A DNA stretch of 64,000 nucleotides from Candidatus Chromulinivoraceae bacterium (GTDB lineage Bacteria > Patescibacteriota > Saccharimonadia > Saccharimonadales > Saccharimonadaceae). The notes under the pieces are model-generated. The model worked only from the letters and a program-made list of their open reading frames with translations, was not told the origin of the DNA and made no database searches. This document shows, piece after piece, positions 15,842 to 24,067 of this stretch (positions are counted from its first letter, which is position 1; each line of letters starts with the position of its first letter). The stretch lies in contig DATIJL010000011.1 of NCBI GenBank assembly GCA_035478595.1, forward strand, positions 1-64,000. The letters run 5' to 3'. The translations under genes and the position numbers were made by a program.

Positions 15842-16228
15842 CTAAAGCCCACGAACGCGACTTGGGTCGAGCTTGCTCCCGCCCTTCGGAAAGAAGGTTA
15901 CGCGCGCAAAGGCGTAGGCGAAGTGGAAGCGTCCATCACCAATCGGCTGGGGCGTACCGATGACGCCGTCCATGATGGTGTACTCGGCACGTTCCACCCC
16001 GGGCCGAGTTACCTTCTCCCAAGAATCACCTGTTGGCAGTCCTTGGGAGTTGATGTCGATCCGTGCGACCCAGGGAGACACAACAACCAACGTGTCGCCC
16101 TCGATGACGAGGTCGCTGATGGGGCCTCGGAAGGCTCCCTCAGGATACTCGATGTGCTCCATCTCGCCGCCGACCAGACTGTCCTTGTTCTGTGCCAGGA
16201 ACTGCGTCCAGGCATCCAGTACAGACAT
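15842..16228 (-). CDS. Hypothetical protein, 128 aa, foreign composition
   Basis: Unrecognised soluble acidic protein with a beta-rich look (ISDLVIEGDTLVVVSPWVARIDI, and FHFAYAFARVTFFPKGG). Codons end mostly in C or G, unlike both neighbours. It has its own textbook promoter (16267-16295) and GGAG seven bases before ATG, so it reads as a self-contained cassette acquired from a high-G+C bacterium. The opposite frame is also open but has a much less protein-like translation. Confidence 0.7.
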   Translation of the reverse strand: MSVLDAWTQFLAQNKDSLVGGEMEHIEYPEGAFRGPISDLVIEGDTLVVVSPWVARIDINSQGLPTGDSWEKVTRPGVERAEYTIMDGVIGTPQPIGDGRFHFAYAFARVTFFPKGGSKLDPSRVRGL

Positions 16229-16266
16229 TGCCCTGCTCCAATCACTGTTGCTTATTAGACCAGAAC

Positions 16267-16295
16267 ACTATAGAGTGAGCCTCGCACTCTGTCAA
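16267..16295 (-). promoter_or_regulatory. Strong promoter with inverted repeat in its spacer
   Basis: On the minus strand TTGACA (16290-16295), 17 bases, TATAGT (16267-16272). The spacer begins GAGTG and ends CACTC, an inverted repeat exactly filling the gap, which could be an operator. The -35 box overlaps the stop codon of the upstream TM2 gene. Confidence 0.7.
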
Positions 16296-16789
16296 GTTTC
16301 AAAATAGCACCATCTATCAACCTCTATAGAACTGAGTTGTTGTAATAAATTCGTCGGAAGTTGTGCACCACTCGGCAGGAGGTTCATTATTCCACCAGGT
16401 TTGTTTTGTATGAAGTCGTTAATCAGTTGCGTTACAGTGTAAATAAGCAGTCCGCCCGATACAAGCATCGTAACACCAAGAACAACAGCAAAAATTAAAA
16501 CCGTTCGAGCAGCAAACTTTTTATAGCGTGCAAATTCTCGCATTGGCCTACCCTGCTTATCGCGCATAGCACCCGACATAATCAGTGCAAGATCAACAAT
16601 CACCCAAATACCGAGACCGCCAAATGAGACGAGCTTCAGTAAACCTGTACCAATTTTTCCTAAATAAAAACGGTCAACGCCAAAAGTTCCCCACATAAAG
16701 CTAAGGAAAAAGACAGCTAAAAAGTGACGGCCGTCATCCGATTGTGTCGCTACCTGCTGATCTGGTTGTTTTTCTACCGTTTGGTCCAC
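16292..16789 (-). CDS. TM2 domain membrane protein
   Basis: 165 aa. After a charged N-terminus comes the TM2 pair: [19 protein letters not shown], with the Asp-Arg-Phe-Tyr turn, then [20 protein letters not shown] third hydrophobic helix follows (about 97-120). The GTG start has AGGAG seven bases upstream. The end (after about residue 150) coincides with the junction to the foreign-looking gene, so the native tail may have been replaced on insertion. Confidence 0.8.
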   Translation of the reverse strand: MDQTVEKQPDQQVATQSDDGRHFLAVFFLSFMWGTFGVDRFYLGKIGTGLLKLVSFGGLGIWVIVDLALIMSGAMRDKQGRPMREFARYKKFAARTVLIFAVVLGVTMLVSGGLLIYTVTQLINDFIQNKPGGIMNLLPSGAQLPTNLLQQLSSIEVDRWCYFET

Positions 16790-16799
16790 CCTTATTCTC

Positions 16800-17222
16800 C
16801 TAGTTACTTTTGACTGTTACTGTTTTGCCCGTATCACCTTTTTGATATGTAAACTGATATGACGTGCTATCTGATGTGTATGTAAAAGTATTCAACCGCC
16901 CAGAGATCGCAGTTAAGGCACTAACCCCTTCATCGTTGACTCCATATATGGCCGGACTAGCCGTAATATCATCGAGGAGGGTTTGGTAACTGTCTGGATA
17001 ATGTGAATATCTTGCACGATAAACAGCCAGACTGTCTTTTACAATATTTACGTAGGCAGTCTCACTATCGCTGACGGTGACGGTCGGGGTGGTAGAAGTA
17101 TTAGTATGATGCGTCATGACAATAAAACTCGTCACAATTGCTACCACGACAGCCAGTGCGACACCGATCCCGACATAGGTAGATGGCTGCCTAATACTAT
17201 GTCGGGGATCAGCGATTTTCAT
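16800..17222 (-). CDS. Pseudopilin-like single-pass protein
   Basis: 140 aa from ATG 17222: short cytoplasmic N-terminus, one hydrophobic helix (about 15-38), then an extracytoplasmic domain with [28 protein letters not shown], a pattern reminiscent of type II/IV pilin-like proteins (long helix, then YP-x-S/L-L). The prepilin cleavage motif is not clear, so this is tentative. Begins four bases after the aspS stop and is probably read through from it. Confidence 0.5.
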   Translation of the reverse strand: MKIADPRHSIRQPSTYVGIGVALAVVVAIVTSFIVMTHHTNTSTTPTVTVSDSETAYVNIVKDSLAVYRARYSHYPDSYQTLLDDITASPAIYGVNDEGVSALTAISGRLNTFTYTSDSTSYQFTYQKGDTGKTVTVKSN

Positions 17223-17226
17223 GCTT

Positions 17227-18984
17227 CTAAAGGCCAAGCTCTTTGAGTTGTGCTGGATCAACAGTACTCGGAGAGTTCATCATAACATCGAAGCCAGAAC
17301 CGTTTTTTGGAAAAGCAACGACTTCGCGAATGTTGCTCTCGCCCATCAGCTCCATGAACATGCGGTCAACGCCAAATGCACAACCTGCGTGTGGTGGTGC
17401 GCCATATTTGAACGCGCCCAACATGGCACCAAATTTATGTTCGACATACTCACGACTATAACCAAGTGCGCCGAATACCTTATACATCACCTCCGGGTTG
17501 TGGTTACGAACAGCACCGGAACAAATTTCGTAGCCGTTCATGACCATATCGTATTGATCGGCAACAATAGCAAGCTTCTTTTCATCGGTGTCTGCCATCT
17601 CCAGAGCATCTTCACCACCGCGAGGCATACTAAATGGGTTGTGACCAAAATCAACTTTCTTGGCATGCTCATCCCATTCGTAAAATGGAAAGTCGACAAT
17701 CCAGGCAAGAGCAACCTTGTTTGGATCTTTCAGGCCGTAGTGGGTAGCGAATTCGTTTCGAAGACGGCCAAGTACTTTGTTAACGGTAGCACGTTTATCG
17801 CTACCAAAGAAAACTGCGTCACCGTCTGCGGCACCAAGTTTTTGCTTAATCACAGCGAGTTCTTCACCCGTGAGGAACTTTGCGATAGGAGACTTAACTT
17901 CACCCGCTTCATACGTAAGGTAAGCAAGGCCGCCCGCACCTTCGTTTTTTGCAACGAGTGTAAAGTTATCAATTTGGGAGCGGCTAAGACCCGCACCACC
18001 CTTTACGCAAATAGCTTTAACTGCACCATCTGCTTCAATGGTGTTTTTAAACACACCAAATTCGCTTGCACGTAGTTCATCTGTAAGATCAATGAGCTCC
18101 ATACCAAAGCGAAGGTCCGGCTTGTCCGAGCCGTAGCGCTCCATAGCTTCACGATATGGAATACGTGGCACTTCATCGGTAACTAGTTCTTTTCCTACAA
18201 ATTCAGTAGCTAGTTTTTTAATGAGCGGTTCCATCATGCTGCGAATGATTTCGCCATCTTCTACGAATGCCATTTCAAGATCGAGCTGGTAAAATTCGCC
18301 GTAAAGACGATCTGCCCGTGGGTCTTCATCTCGGAAACAAGTGGCCAGCTGATAGTAACGTGGTATGCCACCGACCATAAGCAGTTGCTTAAACTGTTGT
18401 GGCGCCTGCGGCAATGCATAGAACTTACCTTCGTGTATTCGTGACGGAATCAGAAAGTCGCGTGCACCTTCTGGACTTGAGTTGGCAAGAATTGGTGTTG
18501 TCACTTCAATAAACTCATGCTCGTCCATGTAGCTACGAAGAATCTTGTTGTAATCTGAGCGCATTTTTAGCATATGCTGCATCTTTGGACGTCGAAGATC
18601 AAGGTAACGATACCTTAGACGTAGCTCTTCATTCGCCTGAGCCTCTGAAAAAGGCTGAATAGGCAGAACATCAGCCCGGTTGAGCACGCGAAGTTCATCA
18701 ACCACCAACTCAATACTTCCTGTGGCAATTTTGTCATTTTTCAGTTCGCCCTGGCGATCTTTTATCTTACCAGTAACGCTGATAACATATTCGTCGCGAA
18801 TATCTTCAGCCTGTTTAAAAGCCTCCGGTTTCTCTGGCTGAATAACAAGCTGTAGTACACCCGTGTGGTCGCGAAGATCAATGAAAATTAACCCACCATG
18901 GTCGCGCCTAGTGTGGACCCATCCCTCTGCGGTGATTGTTTCACCGACTTTTTGCGTAGCTTCAAGTGCTAGTGTTCGTGTCAT
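17227..18984 (-). CDS. aspS: Aspartyl-tRNA synthetase
   Basis: 585-aa bacterial class II enzyme charging tRNA with Asp. Order: anticodon-binding OB fold (GWVHTRRDHGGLIFIDLRDH), catalytic core with motif 2 region (QLATCFRDEDPRADR), a GAD insertion domain (about 275-410), and motif 3 (GVDRMFMELMG). RRDHGG carries His29 at the site reported to separate non-discriminating from discriminating AspRS, hinting that tRNA-Asn is also charged with Asp and then amidated (inference). AAGGA precedes ATG by seven bases, in a structured leader. Confidence 0.95.
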   Translation of the reverse strand: MTRTLALEATQKVGETITAEGWVHTRRDHGGLIFIDLRDHTGVLQLVIQPEKPEAFKQAEDIRDEYVISVTGKIKDRQGELKNDKIATGSIELVVDELRVLNRADVLPIQPFSEAQANEELRLRYRYLDLRRPKMQHMLKMRSDYNKILRSYMDEHEFIEVTTPILANSSPEGARDFLIPSRIHEGKFYALPQAPQQFKQLLMVGGIPRYYQLATCFRDEDPRADRLYGEFYQLDLEMAFVEDGEIIRSMMEPLIKKLATEFVGKELVTDEVPRIPYREAMERYGSDKPDLRFGMELIDLTDELRASEFGVFKNTIEADGAVKAICVKGGAGLSRSQIDNFTLVAKNEGAGGLAYLTYEAGEVKSPIAKFLTGEELAVIKQKLGAADGDAVFFGSDKRATVNKVLGRLRNEFATHYGLKDPNKVALAWIVDFPFYEWDEHAKKVDFGHNPFSMPRGGEDALEMADTDEKKLAIVADQYDMVMNGYEICSGAVRNHNPEVMYKVFGALGYSREYVEHKFGAMLGAFKYGAPPHAGCAFGVDRMFMELMGESNIREVVAFPKNGSGFDVMMNSPSTVDPAQLKELGL

Positions 18985-19026
18985 AGATAATCCTTATTAT
19001 GTATATTTAGGGGAGAAGGCTGACAA

Positions 19027-19068
19027 GGGTCGTTCACTAGCAAACACGCCGCGCTTGCTAGCCGACCC
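19027..19068 (-). promoter_or_regulatory. Structured leader hairpin upstream of aspS
   Basis: Nested inverted repeats in the leader: GGGTCG / CGACCC outside CTAGCAA / TTGCTAG, with an 11-base G+C-rich loop. Lies about 45-85 bases before the aspS start and after a possible promoter near 19110-19120. It lacks T-box landmarks such as the conserved antiterminator sequence. Confidence 0.5.
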
Positions 19069-19139
19069 GTCGATTGCTATCGTTTGTAGCTCGCCATTGT
19101 CTCATTGGAGTATATTTTACCACTTTACCCCTGATAGTG

Positions 19140-20159
19140 CTAGACGTCTTCATGATTTTTTGGCTCATTGTTATGTGCACTGTTACGTTTTGCTACCGCT
19201 CGCAGATCTTCATGCATGTCAAATTCGTCAATGATCTTACGCCCTAACAGTGCTTCCATGATATCTTCGAGACTTAAAAGCCCCACTGTTTCACGGAATT
19301 CATTCACGACAATAAACAAATGGTGACGTGTCCGTAAAAATGCCGCTAGCGCGTGCTGGAGAGTTTGGTCTTCTCTAATATAAAAGACACGTGGCTCCAT
19401 AGCCTTCTCAGCTGTACTCGAACGCTGACGACCGTCAAGAATGAGAAGATCTTGAATATGCAACATACCAACCACATGATCGATATCATTGTCTGTTACC
19501 GGAAAACGACTATGACCGGTTTTATGTAGATCGTCGAGCACGAGTGGGCCAAGCAGTTCTTTCTTGCTGATACTGTCTATAGCTCCACGTGGCGTCATAA
19601 TCTCGCTAACGAGACGTTCGCCAAACGTAAGTCCATGTGTGATGAGCTTTTTTTCATCCACAGAAAGATCGTCCGATTCTTGAACTAATTGCTCAAGTTC
19701 CTCGCGGGAATCGAGGTGCTTAGCCATATGTCCGTCGAGTGTGCTATTAGTGATAAGTCGAAATGCTCCACGGCGATATCTCTCAGCAAAATCTAGGATT
19801 TTTGTTTCATACTGGTCATAGAGCGGCTGAGTGTACTTTCGAACAAGCTGGAACTGTGACAATGAGTTGTATTCAAGAGCTATGAGAAAGGCCACAATAA
19901 GACCAACGAGCCAGCCAAAGGTTGGGATGAGTAGCGCTATAAGAACGACGAGGAGAAAGGCCACAAGCGCACGCTGAAGCGACGTAATGACAGGCCAGAG
20001 CTCATCTTGCCGTAACTGTAGCCGTGCATCCTTATTGCCACGAGCATAACGACGTTCAAGTTCTGCCGTACTTAGCAAACTACGTACAGGCGCAATACTT
20101 GCTACACCTACCAGTAGAGTAAGTGTAAAAAGGCAAAGAACGGCTAAAAACCACATCAT
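19140..20159 (-). CDS. CNNM/CBS-domain membrane protein (CorC/HlyC-type)
   Basis: About 339 aa: DUF21 membrane part (helix at the start, then a double helix around 75-115) followed by a CBS pair (about 190-320) with MTPRGAIDSIS and the second CBS ending LLSLEDIMEALLG. This family includes Mg/Co homeostasis proteins and misnamed haemolysins. The C-terminal CorC_HlyC domain is missing: the protein ends soon after CBS2. ATG 20159 is chosen over upstream frames because TACAAT lies nine bases before it. Confidence 0.85.
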   Translation of the reverse strand: MMWFLAVLCLFTLTLLVGVASIAPVRSLLSTAELERRYARGNKDARLQLRQDELWPVITSLQRALVAFLLVVLIALLIPTFGWLVGLIVAFLIALEYNSLSQFQLVRKYTQPLYDQYETKILDFAERYRRGAFRLITNSTLDGHMAKHLDSREELEQLVQESDDLSVDEKKLITHGLTFGERLVSEIMTPRGAIDSISKKELLGPLVLDDLHKTGHSRFPVTDNDIDHVVGMLHIQDLLILDGRQRSSTAEKAMEPRVFYIREDQTLQHALAAFLRTRHHLFIVVNEFRETVGLLSLEDIMEALLGRKIIDEFDMHEDLRAVAKRNSAHNNEPKNHEDV

Positions 20160-20245
20160 ATACCCCTCATTGTACCCCATACCAGCTTGCCGACATACAT
20201 CTTTTCCACTACACTTATTATAGTAATCATAAGGAGTTTTATTAG

Positions 20246-20947
20246 GTGAGTAAAAAAGCATGGATTATCTTTGCGAGCGTCTGTATTGTCCTACTCGGCG
20301 TACTGGTATATCTTTCAAGCAAAGACAAAGTTGATGTTAGTAAAGTTGATTCTAACGTAATACAGAACGCTTCAACGCAGAGCGGTAATATTGCCGATCA
20401 TGTATTTGGTAAAAAAGATAGTAAAGTCTTATTCGTTGAATATGGTGACTACCAATGCCCTGGTTGTGGAAGTGCCTACCCAACTATCAAGACAGAGTTG
20501 ACGAAGTACCAGGGGCAAATCGCCTTCGTATTCCGTAATTTCCCACTTACCAGCCTTCACCCAAATGCAAAAGCTGCAGCAGCTGCCGCTGAAGCTGCGG
20601 GGCTTCAGGGAAAATACTGGGAGATGCATGACAAGCTCTACGAAAACCAAAGTAGCTGGGAAAATCTTTCAGCCACTGATCGAACCGACTACTTTGCAAA
20701 TTTTGCAAAAGATCTTGGTCTAAATGTCGACCAATTTAAAACGGATATGGCTAGCACGAGCGTCAACGAAAAGATTAATTTTGATCTCGCACTAGGTAAG
20801 AAAATCGGCGTCAACGGTACTCCTTCGCTTTACATTAACGGCCAAACTATTGGCACTGACATATGGGGTGAAGCTGCTAAGCTAGATGACACTATAGCTG
20901 CAGCACTTAAAGCGAATAATATCGCTCTACCTGTCACGACAAATTAG
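20246..20947 (+). CDS. DsbA-like thiol-disulfide oxidoreductase
   Basis: 233-aa membrane-anchored thioredoxin-fold protein, acting outside the cytoplasm to oxidise or shuffle disulfides. An N-terminal hydrophobic helix (about 6-23), then the thioredoxin domain with active site CPGC (residues 71-74) in EYGDYQCPGCGSAY, the DsbA helical insert, and the cis-Pro loop GVNGTPSLYINGQ. GTG start with AAGGAG nine bases upstream. Monocistronic, closed by its own terminator. Confidence 0.9.
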   Translation: MSKKAWIIFASVCIVLLGVLVYLSSKDKVDVSKVDSNVIQNASTQSGNIADHVFGKKDSKVLFVEYGDYQCPGCGSAYPTIKTELTKYQGQIAFVFRNFPLTSLHPNAKAAAAAAEAAGLQGKYWEMHDKLYENQSSWENLSATDRTDYFANFAKDLGLNVDQFKTDMASTSVNEKINFDLALGKKIGVNGTPSLYINGQTIGTDIWGEAAKLDDTIAAALKANNIALPVTTN

Positions 20948-20959
20948 ATTCTATAGCAA

Positions 20960-20994
20960 ATTAAAAACACCCCGGTGCCTTGGGGTGTTTTTTT
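20960..20994 (+). terminator. Bidirectional terminator after the DsbA-like gene
   Basis: AAAACACCCC / GGGGTGTTTT with a short loop and a seven-T run; on the minus strand it also ends in a T run. Confidence 0.85.
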
Positions 20995-21057
20995 GATTTC
21001 TATGAGGTAAACTCTCGGAGGTATAACTCGTAAGTTTGAGAGTTAGTCTTTGTCACA

Positions 21058-21150
21058 CTATTGTGCGATATACAGTTGCCATTCGGCGGGCACCACATCC
21101 ACTGCAATCTTTTTGCGCCTCGAGGACACAAATTCGACGGCTATTGGCAT
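21058..21150 (-). CDS. Possible 30-aa small protein
   Basis: ATG 21150 is preceded by AAGGAG eleven bases upstream (21162-21167), a little far. The peptide is basic in the middle (VSSRRKKIAVDVV). Supported only by the ribosome site and by the promoter and terminator around it. Confidence 0.25.
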   Translation of the reverse strand: MPIAVEFVSSRRKKIAVDVVPAEWQLYIAQ

Positions 21151-21243
21151 GTGCTTTTGTACTCCTTGTACTATATGCAGCCTCACGCGCTTCGACCTTT
21201 AAAATTTACATTTCTTCGTGTTTTGGCGCGAGACACGTACATA

Positions 21244-21272
21244 ATAGTAACAAACGCATATACACACGTCAA
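21244..21272 (-). promoter_or_regulatory. Minus-strand promoter in the 21 kb gap
   Basis: TTGACG (21267-21272), 17-base spacer, TACTAT (21244-21249). Confidence 0.4.
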
Positions 21273-21315
21273 GCATACAACCGTCTAGCGGCGCTTATGT
21301 TTATATAATAGAGAA

Positions 21316-21413
21316 AATGCGGAACTAGAACAACAGTCTTTTCATTGCAGAATAAACAACGGAGCTTTATAGAAAATAAAAGCACCAGGTTATCTAATAC
21401 CTGGCGCTTTTTT
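21316..21413 (+). ncRNA. Candidate plus-strand small RNA
   Basis: TATAAT at 21304-21309 would start a transcript near 21316 that ends at the terminator 21383-21413, about 98 bases. Internal frames are minimal (ATG followed by two codons and a stop). No -35 box is evident. Confidence 0.3.
21383..21413 (+). terminator. Bidirectional terminator beside the MFS gene
   Basis: CACCAGGT / ACCTGGCG stem (21383-21390, 21399-21406) with TTTTTT on the plus strand and TTTTATTTT on the minus strand, where it ends the AbrB-MFS unit. Confidence 0.8.
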
Positions 21414-21427
21414 GTAAAATGGATGGT

Positions 21428-23125
21428 TTATTGTTCGCCGGGAGTTGCTTCGATAGAAGCCGCACCTAATGGACGTTCTTTAATAGCGAGACTGAGAAGC
21501 AATGCTAGCAACATAATACCAGCTGTCGACACAAAGATCGTATGAAGACTCTCCGAGAAAGCGTTTACAATCTTGGCGCTGTAGTTATCTTGCTGAGTCT
21601 TAAAGTCATCTTTGGCTTTAGCAACAATAGATGCTGGCAGCGGCGCCTTGCTGAGTGACTGATCAAAGCCATCAATAATCTTCGTACGAACGTCTGGTGA
21701 GTTGATCGTTAGAAGCGTATTTGCGTCATCTAAGCTACCGAGCTTCTGAGTAATCGCAGGGGCTTGCTTAAGAGTCTGAACATACGGATCTTTTGACATA
21801 TCACCAAGTGAGTTCGCAATACCGAGTGTAAGCAAGCTTCCGAATACAGCTGTACCGATAGCTGAACCGAGCCCACGGAAGAGCTGAACCGAGCTCGTAG
21901 CCATACCGAGATATCGTTGATCAAATTCATTCTGAACGGCGATATTCATGAGTGGCATTGCCATACCGATACCGGCACCTACAAAGACCATGATTGCAGC
22001 TTCTTGGATAAATGCCGTCGACGGTGTTAGCGTTGTCAGTGCAGCGATAGCAATGGTCGAGAGAACGAATCCAATGATCATAAAGCGTTTATATTTGCCG
22101 AATCGGCTGACAAGCTGACCGGTACCAATACTGGCGACGACGAGTCCACCGATCATCGGAAGCAACATAAGCCCCGATGTTGTTGGCGAAGCACCAAATA
22201 CTTGCTGGTTGAACTGTGTAAGGTACAAGATTGACCCCATCATAGCCGCACCTACAAAGATAGCAACAGCGGTCAGAACAAGGAAGTTATTACTCTTAAA
22301 GAACTCGAGTCGAAGAATAGGTTCCTTAACACGACGTTCAACAAAGATAAACGCGCCAAGAGCAACTACGATGATTGCCGTCATAATCAGACGAAGCGTA
22401 AATAGACCCATATGCGTTGAGTTGAGAAGATCGGCGAAGACCTTATCGGTATTGTCGAGAGCGAGTACGAGTGTTGCAAGAATAACAGCCATCAGTCCAG
22501 CACCTACATAGTCGATACTTGGCTTGTTCTCGTGCTTAAGTGGTGGACAGAAGATCGCGATAATGGTAAATGCCAAAACACCAATAGGAATGTTGATAAA
22601 GAATGTCCAGCGCCAGTCTGTCACCCAGCTCATTACCTGGTGGGATTCGGTAAGGAATCCACCAAGAAGTGGCCCAATAAACGATGCGATACCAAAGACT
22701 GAACCAATCAATCCCTGCCAACGGCCGCGTTCACGAGCTGCAAAAAGGTCACCAACAATCGTAAAGGCATTCGCGGTAATAATACCACCACCAATACCCT
22801 GGAAAGCTCGAGACATAATCAGCTCGTTAATATTACCACTCATGCCACTGAGGAGCGACCCAGCCGTAAAGATCACAACGCCGATGAGAATCATCAAGCG
22901 GCGACCGAACATATCCGAGAACTTACCAGCGATAGGTGTCGTAATAGTGGTTGTTATAAGGTATGCCGTTACCACCCATGAGAGTGATGAGTAGGCATTG
23001 AAATCTTCAACGATCTTACCGAGCGCTGTCGAAATAATGGTTTGGTCGAGCGCCACAAGAAACAAACTTGCCATGACGGACGCCATGATAATAAGCTTGC
23101 TTCGCAGGCTCAGATGATGGTGCAT
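21428..23125 (-). CDS. MFS drug exporter of the DHA2 (EmrB/QacA) type
   Basis: 565-aa proton-driven multidrug exporter with 14 predicted membrane helices. Signatures: ALDQTIISTALGKIVEDF (motif D1), GKFSDMFGRRLMI (loop 2-3 motif A), and RAFQGIGGGI (motif B). About 90 polar residues between the last two helices (from about 440) form an extra loop. AAGGAG lies nine bases before ATG. It follows the AbrB-type regulator by six bases, so the pair is one transcript, probably controlled by that regulator. Confidence 0.92.
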   Translation of the reverse strand: MHHHLSLRSKLIIMASVMASLFLVALDQTIISTALGKIVEDFNAYSSLSWVVTAYLITTTITTPIAGKFSDMFGRRLMILIGVVIFTAGSLLSGMSGNINELIMSRAFQGIGGGIITANAFTIVGDLFAARERGRWQGLIGSVFGIASFIGPLLGGFLTESHQVMSWVTDWRWTFFINIPIGVLAFTIIAIFCPPLKHENKPSIDYVGAGLMAVILATLVLALDNTDKVFADLLNSTHMGLFTLRLIMTAIIVVALGAFIFVERRVKEPILRLEFFKSNNFLVLTAVAIFVGAAMMGSILYLTQFNQQVFGASPTTSGLMLLPMIGGLVVASIGTGQLVSRFGKYKRFMIIGFVLSTIAIAALTTLTPSTAFIQEAAIMVFVGAGIGMAMPLMNIAVQNEFDQRYLGMATSSVQLFRGLGSAIGTAVFGSLLTLGIANSLGDMSKDPYVQTLKQAPAITQKLGSLDDANTLLTINSPDVRTKIIDGFDQSLSKAPLPASIVAKAKDDFKTQQDNYSAKIVNAFSESLHTIFVSTAGIMLLALLLSLAIKERPLGAASIEATPGEQ

Positions 23126-23131
23126 ATGATA

Positions 23132-23386
23132 CTACTCCTTATTTTCTTTTTTTTTGAGCGTACGAAATACTTCTACTTGTGCCATCATTTCTTCAACGAA
23201 TGATTCGAGCATTTCTTCCTTGAGAAGAACAACGCCCGCACCATGCATCGCGCTCATGACATACATGCGGTCACCAGGTTTGATATCAAGCTCCTCGCGG
23301 GCATCCGAAGGAATGACAATCTGACCTTTTGTGCCGACGGTAGACGTGCCATATAACTTTTTATCAGTGGTGAGGGGTTTACCCAT
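23132..23386 (-). CDS. SpoVT/AbrB-type DNA-binding regulator
   Basis: 84 aa. The swapped-hairpin beta-barrel DNA-binding domain is clear at residues 14-45 (STVGTKGQIVIPSDAREELD, then IKPGDRMYV), followed by an acidic helical tail. MazE antitoxins share this fold, but no MazF partner is nearby; the next gene is an exporter. Likely represses its own promoter and the exporter. AAGGAG lies eleven bases before ATG. Confidence 0.88.
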   Translation of the reverse strand: MGKPLTTDKKLYGTSTVGTKGQIVIPSDAREELDIKPGDRMYVMSAMHGAGVVLLKEEMLESFVEEMMAQVEVFRTLKKKENKE

Positions 23387-23414
23387 AGGATTTCGTACTC
23401 CTTTTACTATTCTT

Positions 23415-23442
23415 AGTATAATGAGTATGAAAAGTATGTCAA
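23415..23442 (-). promoter_or_regulatory. Promoter of the AbrB-MFS operon
   Basis: TTGACA (23437-23442), 16-base spacer, TATACT (23415-23420) on the minus strand. Confidence 0.7.
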
Positions 23443-23447
23443 GTATG
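23424..23447. promoter_or_regulatory. Three direct repeats, candidate AbrB operator
   Basis: AGTATG occurs at 23424, 23433 and 23442, a nine-base period (consensus AGTATGNMA), covering the -35 box and most of the spacer. Confidence 0.5.
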
Positions 23448-24032
23448 AATTATTGCGAGAGAATGTTCGACCTGTAATTTTGCCGGATGACGAGCAAGCC
23501 ATTCGTCCACAGCTTGAGCTGCTCCAGGAAGCGCCTCATTGGCGTAATCATCAACCACAATAGTAGCATGTGGAGCAAGCTGATTCCATATAAGCATAAG
23601 TGAATCTCGTACCGAATGGTAATAGTCTCCATCTAAAAAAGCGAACGAGATTTTGGCTGGCATATCGTCTGTCGTTAAATCAGAAAACCAGCCTTTCTTA
23701 ATAGCCGGCATAGGAACGTTCGCCTGCTTGAGATTTTTAATAAGCTGCTTTTTTGTCGCAAGTAATTCACCTGTTTTAAACTGAAGGCCCGCAGGACTTT
23801 CATCTTGATAAGTTTTTGGAGGCAGCCCTTCGAACGAGTCATACAAGTATAGGTTACAGTCAGTTCCTTTAAGCCGTTGGGCTAAAAAGACGCTGGTTGT
23901 ACCGATATAACAACCGAGTTCAACGACGTCGCCAACTACCCCTTTCTGCAAGACTGCTCCTAGCTCACGCAAAACAACCTCAATTTCGCGGGCATCTACT
24001 TGATCAGATAACAAGGTAAGAGGACGTGACAT
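23439..24032 (-). CDS. TylF-like class I methyltransferase
   Basis: SAM-dependent O-methyltransferase fold: motif I VVELGCYIGTTSVFLAQ, acidic loop LYDSFEGLPP typical of TylF/macrocin O-methyltransferase-type proteins, and metal-site-like FLDGDYYHSVRDSL then VVDDY. Substrate unknown; relatives act on sugars or glycans. Start ATG 24032 is preferred; a GTG at 24053 would add seven residues but overlaps a TACAAC box. Its 3' end reaches into the AbrB promoter region, so the gap between the units is nil. Confidence 0.8.
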   Translation of the reverse strand: MSRPLTLLSDQVDAREIEVVLRELGAVLQKGVVGDVVELGCYIGTTSVFLAQRLKGTDCNLYLYDSFEGLPPKTYQDESPAGLQFKTGELLATKKQLIKNLKQANVPMPAIKKGWFSDLTTDDMPAKISFAFLDGDYYHSVRDSLMLIWNQLAPHATIVVDDYANEALPGAAQAVDEWLARHPAKLQVEHSLAIIHT

Positions 24033-24067
24033 AACTCTTAACAGTTGTACCACATCTATCTCAGTTT

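Larger units (their letters stand above)
20960..21238 (-). ncRNA. Candidate minus-strand transcript in a 400-base gap
   Basis: A minus-strand promoter at 21244-21272 and the bidirectional terminator at 20960-20994 bound about 280 bases with no established gene. It includes an ACTCTC / GAGAGT pairing (21011-21016 with 21038-21043) and a possible 30-aa ORF (21058-21150). I do not recognise tmRNA, 6S, SRP or RNase P landmarks in it. Confidence 0.3.

Noticed and set aside
15779-16258. 159-aa plus-strand frame over the G+C-rich gene, with a TTGACA promoter and ATG upstream
   Set aside because: It is antisense to the 128-aa frame, whose translation is more protein-like and which has a better promoter and ribosome site; the high G+C makes mirror frames open.
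19027-19068. T-box riboswitch before aspS
   Set aside because: No antiterminator consensus and no terminator hairpin with T run in the leader.
21036-21308. 90-aa and 75-aa plus-strand frames in the 21 kb gap
   Set aside because: No ribosome site, odd composition with many Arg/His/Cys, and no recognisable pattern.
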